Origin: Acidiluteibacter sp963716125
Lineage (GTDB): Bacteria; Bacteroidota; Bacteroidia; Flavobacteriales_E; Vicingaceae
Reading direction: 5' to 3'
Assembly: GCA_963716125.1 (NCBI GenBank)
Contig: OY970294.1
Location: 1,798,001 to 1,862,000 of the forward strand
DNA length: 64,000 bases
The position numbers and the translations under genes were made by a program. The notes under the pieces were generated by a model. It was given only the letters and a program-made list of their open reading frames with translations, was not told the origin of the DNA and made no database searches. Shown piece after piece: positions 28,628 through 37,898 of this stretch (its first letter is position 1; each line of letters begins with the position of its first letter).

Positions 28628-29321
28628 ATTGTTGATTTATTAAAGTAGTTGCCACTATAGCAGCAGTTTCTGTTCTAAGTCTAGCATTGCCTAAAGTTAC
28701 GCTTAAATACCCTTTATCAATTGCTTTGTTGATTTCATTTTCGTTAAAATCTCCTTCAGGACCTATTAAAATAATTGTTGATTGTTTAGGATCTATTTTT
28801 TCTAAAATTATTGATTGATCGAAGTTATCATTACAATGTGCCATCAACAAATTTCCTTTAAGATTTTGTTTCAGAAAATCATTAAAGGAACAAATAGGTT
28901 CAATAGATGGAAGGTATGATTTTAAAGATTGTTTCATAGCTGCAACTACCACTTTTTCTAATCGATCTGTCTTTATTTCTTTTCTTTCAGAATTGGCAGT
29001 AACTATTGGATAAACTTTTCCAACCCCAATCTCCGTAGCTTTCTCCAAAAACCATTCAAAACGATTGATATTTTTTGTTGGAGCTATGGCAATGTTAATA
29101 TTTGAATAAGGATTTTCCGTAAAATTCTTATTTTGAATTGAAAGCAAGCATTTTTTAGGATGGGCTTGAATAATTTCGCACTTATACATCGTTCCTTTTC
29201 CATCAACTACCATTAATTGATCTCCTTCATGCATTCTCAATACTTTGATAGCGTGCTTAGAATCATTTTCATCTAAAGTGATGAGATCGTTGATAATATT
29301 GGTAGAATAAAATAATTGCAT
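28620..29321 (-). CDS. rsmE: 16S rRNA (uracil-1498-N3)-methyltransferase
   Basis: Encodes 233 residues from the Met at 29321 (MQLFYSTNIINDLITLDEND), three codons inside an alternative start. An N-terminal PUA-like domain (HAIKVLRMHEGDQLMVVDGKG) is followed by a SPOUT domain with the knot motifs IILIGPEGDFNENEI and VTLGNARLRTETAA. RsmE methylates U1498 of 16S rRNA. It heads the minus-strand operon with DUF4159 and the THUMP-like methyltransferase, a grouping common in Bacteroidota. Confidence 0.93.
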   Translation of the reverse strand: MQLFYSTNIINDLITLDENDSKHAIKVLRMHEGDQLMVVDGKGTMYKCEIIQAHPKKCLLSIQNKNFTENPYSNINIAIAPTKNINRFEWFLEKATEIGVGKVYPIVTANSERKEIKTDRLEKVVVAAMKQSLKSYLPSIEPICSFNDFLKQNLKGNLLMAHCNDNFDQSIILEKIDPKQSTIILIGPEGDFNENEINKAIDKGYLSVTLGNARLRTETAAIVATTLINQQYA

Positions 29322-29412
29322 AGCCAACAAAGTTAAGATTGTTAGATTAAAATCAATAATAAACCGTCAAAAAGGCATAAATTCATAATTTAGCAGAAAC
29401 AAATAAGAACCA

Positions 29413-30897
29413 ATGAAGAAAATTTTAGTTGCCAATAGGGGAGAGATAGCTTTACGAATTATGCGTACATGCCGTGAAATGGGTATTAAAACCGTCGCAG
29501 TATTTTCAGAAGCCGATAGAAAAGCACCATTTGTTCAATATGCAGATGAAGCTGTTTTATTAGGTCCTCCACCATCAGCAGAATCCTATTTATTGGGTGA
29601 TAAAATCATAGAGATAGCTAAAAGTTTAAATGTGGATGGCATTCACCCTGGGTATGGGTTTTTATCTGAAAATGCCACTTTTACTGAAAAAGTAAAGAAA
29701 GCTGGTATTACATTTATTGGTCCATCTCCTGAGGCTATGACGATTATGGGAAGTAAATTGGCTGCAAAAGCTGCAGTAAAAAACTATAATATTCCAATGG
29801 TTCCTGGAACTGATCAAGCGATCACAGATATTCCTGCGGCTAAACAAAGGGCAATAGAAATTGGGTTTCCTATTTTGGTAAAAGCTTCTGCTGGTGGTGG
29901 TGGTAAAGGAATGCGAATAGTTGATAAAGCCGAAGATTTTGAAGAACAGATGGATAGAGCTGTTTCTGAGGCAATTTCTTCTTTTGGAGATGGTGCAGTT
30001 TTTATTGAAAGATATGTGGGTTCTCCTCGTCATATAGAAATACAAATCTTAGCAGATACGCATGGAAATATAGTTTATTTATTTGAAAGAGAGTGTTCTA
30101 TACAAAGAAGACACCAAAAGGTAATTGAGGAAGCTCCTTCATCAGTTTTGACTCCCCAATTGAGAAAGGCAATGGGTGAAGCTGCAGTAAATGTTGCTAA
30201 ATCTTGTGATTATGTTGGTGCAGGAACTGTGGAATTTTTGCTAGATGAAAATAAAAACTTCTACTTTTTAGAAATGAATACGCGCTTACAAGTAGAGCAT
30301 CCTGTAACGGAGCAAATTACAGGTTTGGATATTGTACGTGAACAAATTAAAATTGCTAGAGGCGAAAAATTGGAATATATGCAAGAGGAAATTCCAATGA
30401 TTGGACATTCTTTTGAAGTGAGAGTATATGCAGAAGATCCTACAAATAACTTTTTACCCGATATCGGAACTTTAAATACTTATCGTCGTCCACAAGGTTA
30501 TGGTGTAAGAGTAGATGATGGTTTGGAAGAAGGAATGCAAATTCCTATCTATTATGATCCTATGATTGCAAAGTTGGTAACATTTGGTAAGGATAGGGAA
30601 GAGGCTAGACAAAGAATGTTGAGAGCGATTGATGAATATGAAATAAGTGGATTGGAAACCACTTTACCGTTTTGTCGATTTGCATTAAGTCATGAAGCAT
30701 TTATTAGTGGAAATTTTGATACGCATTTTGTAAAAAATCATTTCAAACCTGAATTTTTAGATGTTGATAGCCCAAAAGAGGAAGAAGTGGCCGCACTTTT
30801 TGCTGCTTACTTATTTGAAAATCAAAAAAATAATAAAATTCAAATTGCTGAAGGAGATAGTATCAAAAAAAGTAAGTGGAAATTAAATAGAAATTAA
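29413..30897 (+). CDS. accC: Biotin carboxylase subunit of an acyl-CoA carboxylase
   Basis: Encodes 494 residues. The N-terminal domain starts MKKILVANRGEIALRIMRTC; the ATP-grasp domain has KASAGGGGKGMRIV near residue 159 and the catalytic EMNTRLQVEHPVTE near 290; the C-terminal domain has EVRVYAEDP. It carboxylates the biotin on a carrier protein with ATP and bicarbonate. A 45-residue acidic tail extends past the usual ~450 residues. No biotin carrier is adjacent, and the only carboxyltransferase in the window (7652-9302) is broken, so its partner must lie elsewhere. Confidence 0.93.
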   Translation: MKKILVANRGEIALRIMRTCREMGIKTVAVFSEADRKAPFVQYADEAVLLGPPPSAESYLLGDKIIEIAKSLNVDGIHPGYGFLSENATFTEKVKKAGITFIGPSPEAMTIMGSKLAAKAAVKNYNIPMVPGTDQAITDIPAAKQRAIEIGFPILVKASAGGGGKGMRIVDKAEDFEEQMDRAVSEAISSFGDGAVFIERYVGSPRHIEIQILADTHGNIVYLFERECSIQRRHQKVIEEAPSSVLTPQLRKAMGEAAVNVAKSCDYVGAGTVEFLLDENKNFYFLEMNTRLQVEHPVTEQITGLDIVREQIKIARGEKLEYMQEEIPMIGHSFEVRVYAEDPTNNFLPDIGTLNTYRRPQGYGVRVDDGLEEGMQIPIYYDPMIAKLVTFGKDREEARQRMLRAIDEYEISGLETTLPFCRFALSHEAFISGNFDTHFVKNHFKPEFLDVDSPKEEEVAALFAAYLFENQKNNKIQIAEGDSIKKSKWKLNRN

Positions 30898-31080
30898 TTT
30901 TTTCTTTAATCTCGAAAGGTTACAATAATTTTTAAAACATTTAATTTCTTGAAGCTCAATCCTGAAGGAAGGAGTATATTTTTATGATTAATATTTACAT
31001 CAATTATAATTCTTCGTATTGTTAAATGCTTAACAGTTGTTCAAATTCATTCATCCTTAAAAATTTTCATTTTAAAGTAT

Positions 31081-31514
31081 TAACCTGAGTTCGGTTATTC
31101 TTAAGGATTTAGAACGCCTTTAAATAGTAGGATTCGATTAAAATTAGCGATGAAATAGCCAGCTATTTCAAGGAAATTTTAAGAAGAAGATTACTGTTTA
31201 AAGGTGGAATAATACCGATTTAGTAATCTAATGTCGCACACTTCGTTCCTCATTTGCTCCTTATCTTACTGTTCGGCATTTACCAATTCTACGTTTTTAA
31301 AATGGTTCAATAAAATTTATATGCGGCATTAAAAAACTTAATTGGTATAAGTTAAAACTTTCCCAGAAATAAAAATCTACTGCGTTTGATTTTTAGAATA
31401 TAGCTCCTGTCTGCCAAGGCTCGCCAGGCATGGCGCTATATATCTAACTATCTGCCTTGTATATTATAATTTCTGAAAATATGAATTCCTAAATAATAAT
31501 CGAACTTAGGTTAT
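31081..31514. repeat. ~430-bp repeat with terminal inverted repeats (copy B)
   Basis: Inverted copy of 12729-13160, with the same ends (AACCTGAGTTCGGTTATT at 31082 and its complement variant near 31495-31512). It fills most of the 30898-31505 gap; the remaining 180 bases after accC show nothing recognisable. The right end overlaps the mutS2 stop: the terminal repeat supplies its last codons ACC TAA. In both copies the same element end faces the 3' end of an upstream gene. Confidence 0.88.
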
Positions 31515-33638
31515 AAACATCAATTTAGAAACTTGTGTCTTAGTTTTAAAATTTCCAAATGCAATAACTGCCTCTTTTCCATTAATTTCTAAGACAGTTC
31601 CACTTTGTTTTCCATCAATTAGTTTTACTTTAGATCCAATTAATATAGGTTGTTGAGGCTTTTTTGATGGTTTCTTTCCTGCACGTCCGGCAGGCGGTTT
31701 TTGCTTTTGTTTCGCAAGAACTTTTAATTGTTTTTCTTTTTCAATAGCATCTATTTTGCTTTTTTCTATTGCCAAATACTTTTTCAATTCAGCAAGCATG
31801 TTTTTATTTGATTTTTTAGAATTATATGAATCAATAAATTGAAGCATTTTTTTGCCACTATTCAAAAACTTATTATTTTTCTCAATGACTTGCTGCTGTC
31901 GATCCAGCATTTCCTCATATTGATTTTGTTTTAATTCATACGCCTTCTTTTCATCTTCGGCAATAATTTTTGCAACTCTAGTTTCTGCATTTATCTTTTC
32001 AAATTCAGCCTTTTCTATTTGCAATTCAGCAATCAGCTGATCCATTTCTACTTTTTTAGTATCTACCTTTTCTTTGGCTAAATCTATTACATCTTGCTCA
32101 ATTCCATTTATTTGGGCAACTTCAAAAGTGAAAGAGCTACCTGGTTGTCCTATTGATAAGTGAAACATTGGTTTAAGAGTAGTGATATCGAAAAGCATAT
32201 TGGCATTGACAGCATTTGCCAATTGAGCAGCTTTTAATTTTATATTGCTGTAATGAGTGGTAATGATTCCAAAGCTTTTTTTGGAATAGAGTTTTTCAAA
32301 GAAAACTTCTGCTAGCGCTCCTCCTAAATCTGGGTCTGAACCAGTTCCAAATTCATCTAATAGCAACATGGTGCGTTTGTTAGCAACAGATAAAAAATAG
32401 TTCATTCTCTTGAGCTTGTAACTGTATGTACTCAATTCATTTTCTATACTTTGGTTATCGCCAATGTCAGTTAAAATTTGATGAAACCATCCCATTTTAC
32501 TATTGGAATCGGCAGGAATCAAAAGTCCTGATTGCATCATTAGTTGTAAAAGTCCAACCATTTTTAAAGTAATGGATTTTCCGCCTGCATTGGGTCCTGA
32601 AATCACCAACATACGACTAAATTTATCCATTTTTAAAGTTTGAGCTTTGGTCTCTTTCTTAAGCTCCTGATTTTTTAACCATAATAATGGATGATAGGCA
32701 TTAATCAATTCCACATAACTTTCATCTACTAATGTAGGCTTTACTGCATTCATCATTTGTGCCAATCTCACTTTAGCTTGAATAAAATCTAATTCAGTTA
32801 AAATGCTTTGAAATAATTCAATAAGGCCTAAATGAGTTTTGATAAGTGCTGTTAATTGCGCAAAAATTCGTTTGATTTCCTTTTTTTCATCGTCTTGTAG
32901 CTGTTCCAATTCAAAATTGTAAGCAACCGTTTCTTCAGGTTCAATATAAGTTAAAAAACCAGTATTAGAAGAGCCTAAAATTTTACCATTTACCTGTCTT
33001 TTATAGGAAGAAACGATAGAAAGAACTCTTCTATCATTGATTAAACTCTCAGAAGTATCTTCAGCTAAGTATCCTTTGGAGCGCATACGTTTTAAAGCAA
33101 TATCAAAATTTTTGGCGATTTGTTTTCTAGTAGCATTAATGCTCATTCGGATGTGATACAATTCAGGACTTGCATTATCTTTAACTTTCAGTTTGTTATC
33201 CAAAATTTGCTCAATTGATTCAATCATTTCTGTATTCAATTCAGCTTGTTGAATTAAATTAGAAAGCTGTGGAAATGCGGTTCTATTTTTATTGGCAAAA
33301 AGTATCAAACTGTTAACCAATCTATTTGCATCCAATATTCTAATGATGCTTTCTAATTCTAGAATTGAACCTTGTTTGGGAAGAATTTTCAGCTCGAATA
33401 GCAATTCTTTAAATTCTAATCGCGGAAACCTTAAGCCTTCATTTTTAATATTTAGGAGCTCTTCAGCTAAAGTTAGTTGATATTCAGCTTCTTTTAAATT
33501 TTTTAAAGAACCTAATTGCTCGAAACGTTTTAGAGCAGTTTCACCAAAACAAAATTTATAAAGTAGATTTTTTATTTCATCAAATCCGATAGCTATCGTA
33601 TCTAAATCTTCTATCGTTTGCTGATTAATGGGTATCAA
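31506..33638 (-). CDS. mutS2: MutS2 family ATPase, without C-terminal Smr domain
   Basis: Encodes 710 residues. N-terminal core, MutS-like clamp region, then the ATPase domain: Walker A ISGPNAGGKSITLK near residue 345, LSTYSYKLKRMNYFL, Walker B MLLLDEFGTGSDPDLGGAL. A long coiled-coil (about 520-640) and a KOW-like segment (VKLIDGKQSGTVLEINGKEA) follow. The protein stops without an Smr nuclease domain; Bacillus MutS2 is ~785 residues with Smr. The last codons and stop are contributed by repeat copy B, so truncation by insertion is possible, though Smr-less forms may be normal in related bacteria. A PPAGRAG insert near residue 650 comes from a short palindromic repeat. MutS2 acts in ribosome rescue or recombination control. 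Confidence 0.9.
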   Translation of the reverse strand: MIPINQQTIEDLDTIAIGFDEIKNLLYKFCFGETALKRFEQLGSLKNLKEAEYQLTLAEELLNIKNEGLRFPRLEFKELLFELKILPKQGSILELESIIRILDANRLVNSLILFANKNRTAFPQLSNLIQQAELNTEMIESIEQILDNKLKVKDNASPELYHIRMSINATRKQIAKNFDIALKRMRSKGYLAEDTSESLINDRRVLSIVSSYKRQVNGKILGSSNTGFLTYIEPEETVAYNFELEQLQDDEKKEIKRIFAQLTALIKTHLGLIELFQSILTELDFIQAKVRLAQMMNAVKPTLVDESYVELINAYHPLLWLKNQELKKETKAQTLKMDKFSRMLVISGPNAGGKSITLKMVGLLQLMMQSGLLIPADSNSKMGWFHQILTDIGDNQSIENELSTYSYKLKRMNYFLSVANKRTMLLLDEFGTGSDPDLGGALAEVFFEKLYSKKSFGIITTHYSNIKLKAAQLANAVNANMLFDITTLKPMFHLSIGQPGSSFTFEVAQINGIEQDVIDLAKEKVDTKKVEMDQLIAELQIEKAEFEKINAETRVAKIIAEDEKKAYELKQNQYEEMLDRQQQVIEKNNKFLNSGKKMLQFIDSYNSKKSNKNMLAELKKYLAIEKSKIDAIEKEKQLKVLAKQKQKPPAGRAGKKPSKKPQQPILIGSKVKLIDGKQSGTVLEINGKEAVIAFGNFKTKTQVSKLMFIT
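31678..31697. repeat. GC-rich palindromic repeat inside the mutS2 reading frame
   Basis: CCTGCACGTCCGGCAGGCGG stands out from the AT-rich surroundings and matches an intergenic unit at 39146-39165 (CCTGCCTGTCCGGCAGACTG) and a variant inside the 430-bp repeats. In mutS2 it is read in frame as PPAGRAG within a Lys/Gln-rich linker. Confidence 0.7.
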
Positions 33639-33982
33639 TAAGAATGTTATTTAATATTAGAATTACAATGAATAAAAATAGCTTTTTTTTGGCTATCATT
33701 TGTTGCTTTTGATAAGAAATGTATAAAATGAAAGTAGAATTACTAATATACTTTAGCCATTTACTTTTTGCTTTTGTAAGAAAAGTTATCCTTCTCATAA
33801 TTAACAATCAATAGATTTTATTAATTTAAGGGAAAAATTTAGGATATGAGTGTGATGTATGGAGTGCGTTATATTCATATGTTACCATTCATTGGGTACG
33901 GTAAAGTAAAATCTAAATTTTAACACATCAGATTTTTTTAATTTTTTATAATTAAGATTGAAGAGTTGCGTTATTAATTCTA

Positions 33983-34753
33983 ATGAAAAAAAGAATATTC
34001 ATATCATTATTCATTCTATTTATATCTTTTTTAGGGTCTATAGGCTTTGCTATTTATACAATTGAAAATGAAGAATATCATCAATCTCCATGTGAATCTT
34101 CAGCAAGACTGCTAACTGATAGCTTGAGAAAGCAATATAATATTTGGGGTTGGAGTAGCTATCCGAAAAATTTTTGCTCTAAATGTGATGATTACGATTC
34201 GAACTCAGTTGACTGCTCAATTATAATCTGCGAATTAAAGATAAGTGAACCTGAATTAGATTTTCAACAGGACTCAATAATTTATAACATTATGAGTCTG
34301 TTTTGGTCATTCCCTCAAAACAAAGTAGTTGACAGCCTATATTTAACAATATCTAATAGCAAATATATAATAACAACGGCACTCAAAAAATCAGATTTAA
34401 AGAAACTTCCCCAAAAAGTATACTATGATAGCTATAGAAACTTTACAGAATTTAAAATCACAGATATAATTGATGGTATGGAATATGGAGGTGGTGGAGA
34501 ATATAAAAAATATGAAATAAAAACAAGAGAACTTAAAGTTTTATCGCAGATAGACTTGATTGACTATCATTCAGTCGCTGAATATTTTCATACAAAAGAA
34601 CTCAAAAGATGCAAAAGAGACGATATCTCAACCTTAACAATCAAAATTGAAACCATAAACCCAAATGGTCAATTTTTAACAAGCAAAACAAATAATTACA
34701 CATTTGAAATAGTCCCATTTATTAATTATCATCAAAAGAAACGCTCTCTGTGA
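33983..34753 (+). CDS. Hypothetical membrane-anchored or secreted protein
   Basis: Encodes 256 residues. A hydrophobic N-terminus (MKKRIFISLFILFISFLGSI) forms a signal peptide or anchor, followed by a Ser- and Asp-rich domain with several cysteines (ESPCESSARLL region, FCSKCDDYDSNSVDCSIIIC) that could be disulphide bonded. I recognise no family. It is the first gene of an accessory region downstream of mutS2, with a different neighbourhood from core genes, and is followed by the tandem repeats. Confidence 0.65.
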   Translation: MKKRIFISLFILFISFLGSIGFAIYTIENEEYHQSPCESSARLLTDSLRKQYNIWGWSSYPKNFCSKCDDYDSNSVDCSIIICELKISEPELDFQQDSIIYNIMSLFWSFPQNKVVDSLYLTISNSKYIITTALKKSDLKKLPQKVYYDSYRNFTEFKITDIIDGMEYGGGGEYKKYEIKTRELKVLSQIDLIDYHSVAEYFHTKELKRCKRDDISTLTIKIETINPNGQFLTSKTNNYTFEIVPFINYHQKKRSL

Positions 34754-34780
34754 AACTTAATCAAAGAATTAGCTTTAATT

Positions 34781-35130
34781 ACAGTTTTGCAAACTTGCAG
34801 CTTCCACTCTTTTCCCAACGGAGGGACTGATGTTCAAAACTGATATTTGATTTCAGCTAAATTGTCACTTATTTACATTTAATCAACTTGTTGACTAATA
34901 ATAACTCTCAAAAATTGGCTGTAAAACGGTTCTACAAAATTGCACCACCACAGTTTCAATTTATCGGTGGGACTGATGTTCAAAGCTGATATTCGATTTC
35001 AGCTTAATTGTTGCTTATTTACCATTAATCAACTTATTGACTTATACCAATTCTCAAAACTTTACTTCTTTTACAGCTGTGCAAACTTGCAACTTCACAA
35101 TTTCAATTTAGCAGTTGGACTACTTACAAG
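34781..35130 (+). repeat. Tandem array of ~147-bp units, partly degenerate
   Basis: Two units share a long core, GGGACTGATGTTCAAA... at 34823 and 34969, with TTATTTAC.ATTAATCAACTT and CTCAAAA repeated at the same offset; a third partial unit (GCAAACTTGCAACTTC near 35083 to TTGGACT at 35115) begins the next period. Spacing is 146-147 bp. The third unit has been split by the IS1595 element at 35171. Sequence after the IS (36243-36330) continues with related motifs such as CCAATTTAGCAACTTAC. No coding potential. Confidence 0.7.
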
Positions 35131-35170
35131 ACTTGTGGACTTCGCCAACTTTAGCAAAGTAGATTTTAAT

Positions 35171-36242
35171 GGCTCTAGTTTAATTCAGCTATTATTTGTA
35201 TATTGTGTGTATGAAAACAGAAAAGCTTAAAGACCAAATACTCTCTCTGCCAATTAAACAACGTGAGCGTTTGTTGAAGGAGATTGAAGATTCAACTAAA
35301 GAGATTAACCTGTCTGCGATTGTTTCACGTCAGCATGAGTTTAATAACAAACTCGGAGCCTGTCCTCATTGTTCTCATTCTAAGTATGTTCGTTTTGGGA
35401 TTGACAAAGGAGCACAGCGCTACAAATGCAAGTCTTGCCAAAGAAGTTTTACGGAGTATACAGGTACTTGGATGGCAGGGCTGCAAAGAAAAGACAAGAT
35501 TGTTGATTATCTTAAACTAATGGTTGAAGAAAAAAGTCTTGACAAAATTGTTTCGATTTTGGGTATTAATAAGAAAACAGCCTTTGATTGGCGCCACAAG
35601 ATATTGTCTTCAGTTGACGCAGATGACGGAGAGCCCTTCATTGGTATCACAGAAAGTGATGAGACCTTTTTCCTCAAATCTGAAAAAGGGATGAAGGTTA
35701 AAAATCGAGAACCAAGGAAAAGAGGCGGTAAGTCAAGCAAAAGGGGTGTAAGCAATGATCAGGTTGCGGTCATCGTGACTCAAGACAGAAAGTCAATGCT
35801 AAATCTGAGTGTAGCTACACTTGGACGGATTAGAAAGATTGATATTAAAAATGCTATTGGCAATCGCATAAAAAAAGGGAGCACAATTTTGTGTAGTGAT
35901 TCTCACCACAGTTATAAAGGCTTCGCTAAAGACACCAAAATTGAGTTTCATCCGGTAAATGTTTCCAGGGGAGAAAGAGTAAAAGGAGCGTTTCATGTAC
36001 AGCATGTAAACTCAACGCACAATAAAATAAAGAAGTGGATTGGAAATACATTCTGGGGCGTGTCTACTAAATACCTGCAACAATACCTAAATTGGCATAT
36101 TATAAAAGAAAAAATAAAATCAAACAAGGATATTACCCTTGCTTTCGCAAAGCAGATAGTTGTTGCGGGAGCTCTGGAGCGCTTTGTTCAAATCCAACCA
36201 AACTATAAAACACTATTATCAACGCAGTGCTAAACTAGAGCC
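35171..36242 (+). mobile_element. Complete IS1595-family insertion sequence
   Basis: Terminal inverted repeats GGCTCTAGTTTA (35171-35182) and TAAACTAGAGCC (36231-36242) bound a 1072-bp element with one transposase gene. It is flanked by the 8-bp direct repeat ATTTTAAT at 35163-35170 and 36243-36250, the target-site duplication expected for this family. The element looks intact and potentially active. Confidence 0.93.
35211..36233 (+). CDS. IS1595-family transposase
   Basis: Encodes 340 residues from ATG 35211; an upstream TTG in frame lies near the terminal repeat and was not chosen. An N-terminal zinc ribbon (CPHCSHSKYVRFG then CKSCQRSFTEYTGT) precedes a DDE-type core: ITESDETFFLKSEKG, TILCSDSHHSYKGFAKD and VNSTHNKIKKWI, the layout of ISXO2/IS1595 (DDE_Tnp_IS1595). 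It reads up to three bases into the right inverted repeat. Full-length and uninterrupted. Confidence 0.95.
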   Translation: MKTEKLKDQILSLPIKQRERLLKEIEDSTKEINLSAIVSRQHEFNNKLGACPHCSHSKYVRFGIDKGAQRYKCKSCQRSFTEYTGTWMAGLQRKDKIVDYLKLMVEEKSLDKIVSILGINKKTAFDWRHKILSSVDADDGEPFIGITESDETFFLKSEKGMKVKNREPRKRGGKSSKRGVSNDQVAVIVTQDRKSMLNLSVATLGRIRKIDIKNAIGNRIKKGSTILCSDSHHSYKGFAKDTKIEFHPVNVSRGERVKGAFHVQHVNSTHNKIKKWIGNTFWGVSTKYLQQYLNWHIIKEKIKSNKDITLAFAKQIVVAGALERFVQIQPNYKTLLSTQC

Positions 36243-36436
36243 ATTTTAATCAAATAAAATCAGCCAATTTCTGCTTTCCAATTTAGCAACTTACAAAAGT
36301 CATACTTACTCAACTATTTGACTATTTGACTCGAGGTTAATGGATTGAGAGCCGAGATTGAGAACAAAAACGAATGGTAACATAATGCAAAATTTATTGG
36401 GGTTTAGGTAGTTAGGTTAGTTTTGGTGCTGTTTGA

Positions 36437-36470
36437 CGTCCCACAAAATCCGTCTCGGATTTACGGGACG
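36437..36470. other. Imperfect hairpin in intergenic stretch between the two IS elements
   Basis: CGTCCC (36437) pairs with GGGACG (36465), and AAATCCG with CGGATTT inside it, around a short loop. It is the only structured feature in 36243-36583; the rest is AT-rich with a GGCGTTGTG motif at 36560-36568 near the left end of the IS481 element. Function unknown. Confidence 0.5.
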
Positions 36471-36583
36471 ACAAAAAAATCTTGCAAATCCCAGCCGGTT
36501 TTTGTTATTTAATAAACTGAAAATATTACTTTTACTTATCGCCCTACAATTCTTATATAGGCGTTGTGAAGCCATACGGTACG

Positions 36584-37885
36584 GTAAAGGGACATCCTTT
36601 ACAAAGATAAAGGGACATAGTTTACACTTATGAGACGTATAATCTGAACATCAATACAGATTATTATGCCTTGGAAAGTAACAACAACTATGGAACAAAA
36701 ATTAGAATTTATCAGTGCATGGCGAACTCAGAAACACACCATCACAGAATTATGTAGAACATTCGAAATTTCTCGACCAACCGCTTACAAAATGATTGAT
36801 CGGTTCGAAAAATTTGGAATAGAAGGACTTTTAGAAAGGAAGAAAACACCTAAAAGCCACCCTAACAAAACACTTGAAAAAGTAGAGCGAAACATCCTTG
36901 ATTTAAAGGAAAAATATCCTCGTTGGGGAGCCAAAAAAATAAGGGTACTATTGTTTAAAAGTTGTTTGGAGGAAGATATTCCATCAGTGGTTACTGTTCA
37001 TAATATTCTGCATAAAAATGGACTAGTTAAACCTCAAAGGCGTCATAAAAGAGTAAAACCAGTCTTTCCCATTTTTGACCCAAAAGAGTGTAATGAAATT
37101 TGGAGTGCAGACTACAAAGGAAAGTTCTATATGGGCAATAATAAATACTGCCATACACTTACAATTGCGGACTCAAAAAGTAGATTTTTATTTGCTTCAA
37201 AAGGCCATTATCATGAAAATACAAAATTGGTAAAGGCAGAGTTTACAAGGGTTTTCAGAATATATGGTATGCCTAAACAAATACATACTGATAATGGAAG
37301 TCCATTTGGATCAGTGCGAGCAATTCAACGATTTACTAGACTTTCATATTGGTTTATAGAACTTGGAATAATGCCAGTGTTTTCTGATCCTGCACACCCA
37401 GAACAAAACGGAAGACATGAACGAATGCACAGAGATTTAAAAGCTGCTTGTGCAAAACCTTCAGCATACCATTTGAAGAGTCAACAAAGACGTTTAAACC
37501 ATTTTATGAAGGAGTTTAATCACGAACGACCTCACGAAGCTTTAGACATGAAAACACCAGGAGAAGTTCATAATTTTTCAACTAGACCATTCCCAGAAAG
37601 AATACCAAAATTTGAATATGACTCTGACATGAAAGTTCAGATTGTAACACAAAACGGTGCACTTAGATGGGCTACTCATTATTGGGTGTATATTACAATA
37701 GCTTTAAAGGGTAAATATGTTGGATTAAAACCTATGGGAAATGGAATTTGGAGAGTATATTATAGAAACGTATTTTTAGGTTTCTTTGATGAATTAAATA
37801 AAAGAGATAAAATTAAATCAATAAGGTTATGTCAAAACTTAGTGTAAAGCATGTATCTTTAACTTTGTAAACTATGTATCTTAAC
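36584..37885 (+). mobile_element. IS481-family insertion sequence
   Basis: Imperfect inverted repeats of about 45 bp (about 36584-36629 and 37841-37885) each contain two copies of a TAAAG..ACAT..TTTACA pattern, and bracket a single transposase gene. Exact ends and a target duplication could not be fixed by eye. Each repeat holds a perfect Bacteroidota -7 element pointing outward (TATCTTTG on the minus strand at 36602-36609; TAACTTTG on the plus strand at 37860-37867). Confidence 0.82.
36666..37847 (+). CDS. IS481-family transposase
   Basis: Encodes 393 residues. A helix-turn-helix (TITELCRTFEISRPTAYKMI) is followed by a LLERKKTPKSHPNKT linker, a second HTH region (YPRWGAKKIRVLL) and an rve integrase core with the DDE residues in IWSADYKGKFYMG, IHTDNGSPFG and HPEQNGRHERMHRDLK. 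The C-terminal part ends in a beta-rich domain (GKYVGLKPMGNGIWRVYY). The length and motifs match IS481 integrases; intact. Confidence 0.95.
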   Translation: MPWKVTTTMEQKLEFISAWRTQKHTITELCRTFEISRPTAYKMIDRFEKFGIEGLLERKKTPKSHPNKTLEKVERNILDLKEKYPRWGAKKIRVLLFKSCLEEDIPSVVTVHNILHKNGLVKPQRRHKRVKPVFPIFDPKECNEIWSADYKGKFYMGNNKYCHTLTIADSKSRFLFASKGHYHENTKLVKAEFTRVFRIYGMPKQIHTDNGSPFGSVRAIQRFTRLSYWFIELGIMPVFSDPAHPEQNGRHERMHRDLKAACAKPSAYHLKSQQRRLNHFMKEFNHERPHEALDMKTPGEVHNFSTRPFPERIPKFEYDSDMKVQIVTQNGALRWATHYWVYITIALKGKYVGLKPMGNGIWRVYYRNVFLGFFDELNKRDKIKSIRLCQNLV

Positions 37886-37898
37886 GAACATACTTTGA

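Noticed and set aside
33625..33807. 60-codon minus-strand frame overlapping the mutS2 start
   Set aside because: Hydrophobic, Lys/Ile-rich composition typical of AT-rich spacer; it overlaps the mutS2 start region and has no family resemblance.
35284..35520. Second plus-strand frame inside the IS1595 transposase
   Set aside because: Out-of-frame shadow; the zinc ribbon and DDE motifs lie in the other frame.
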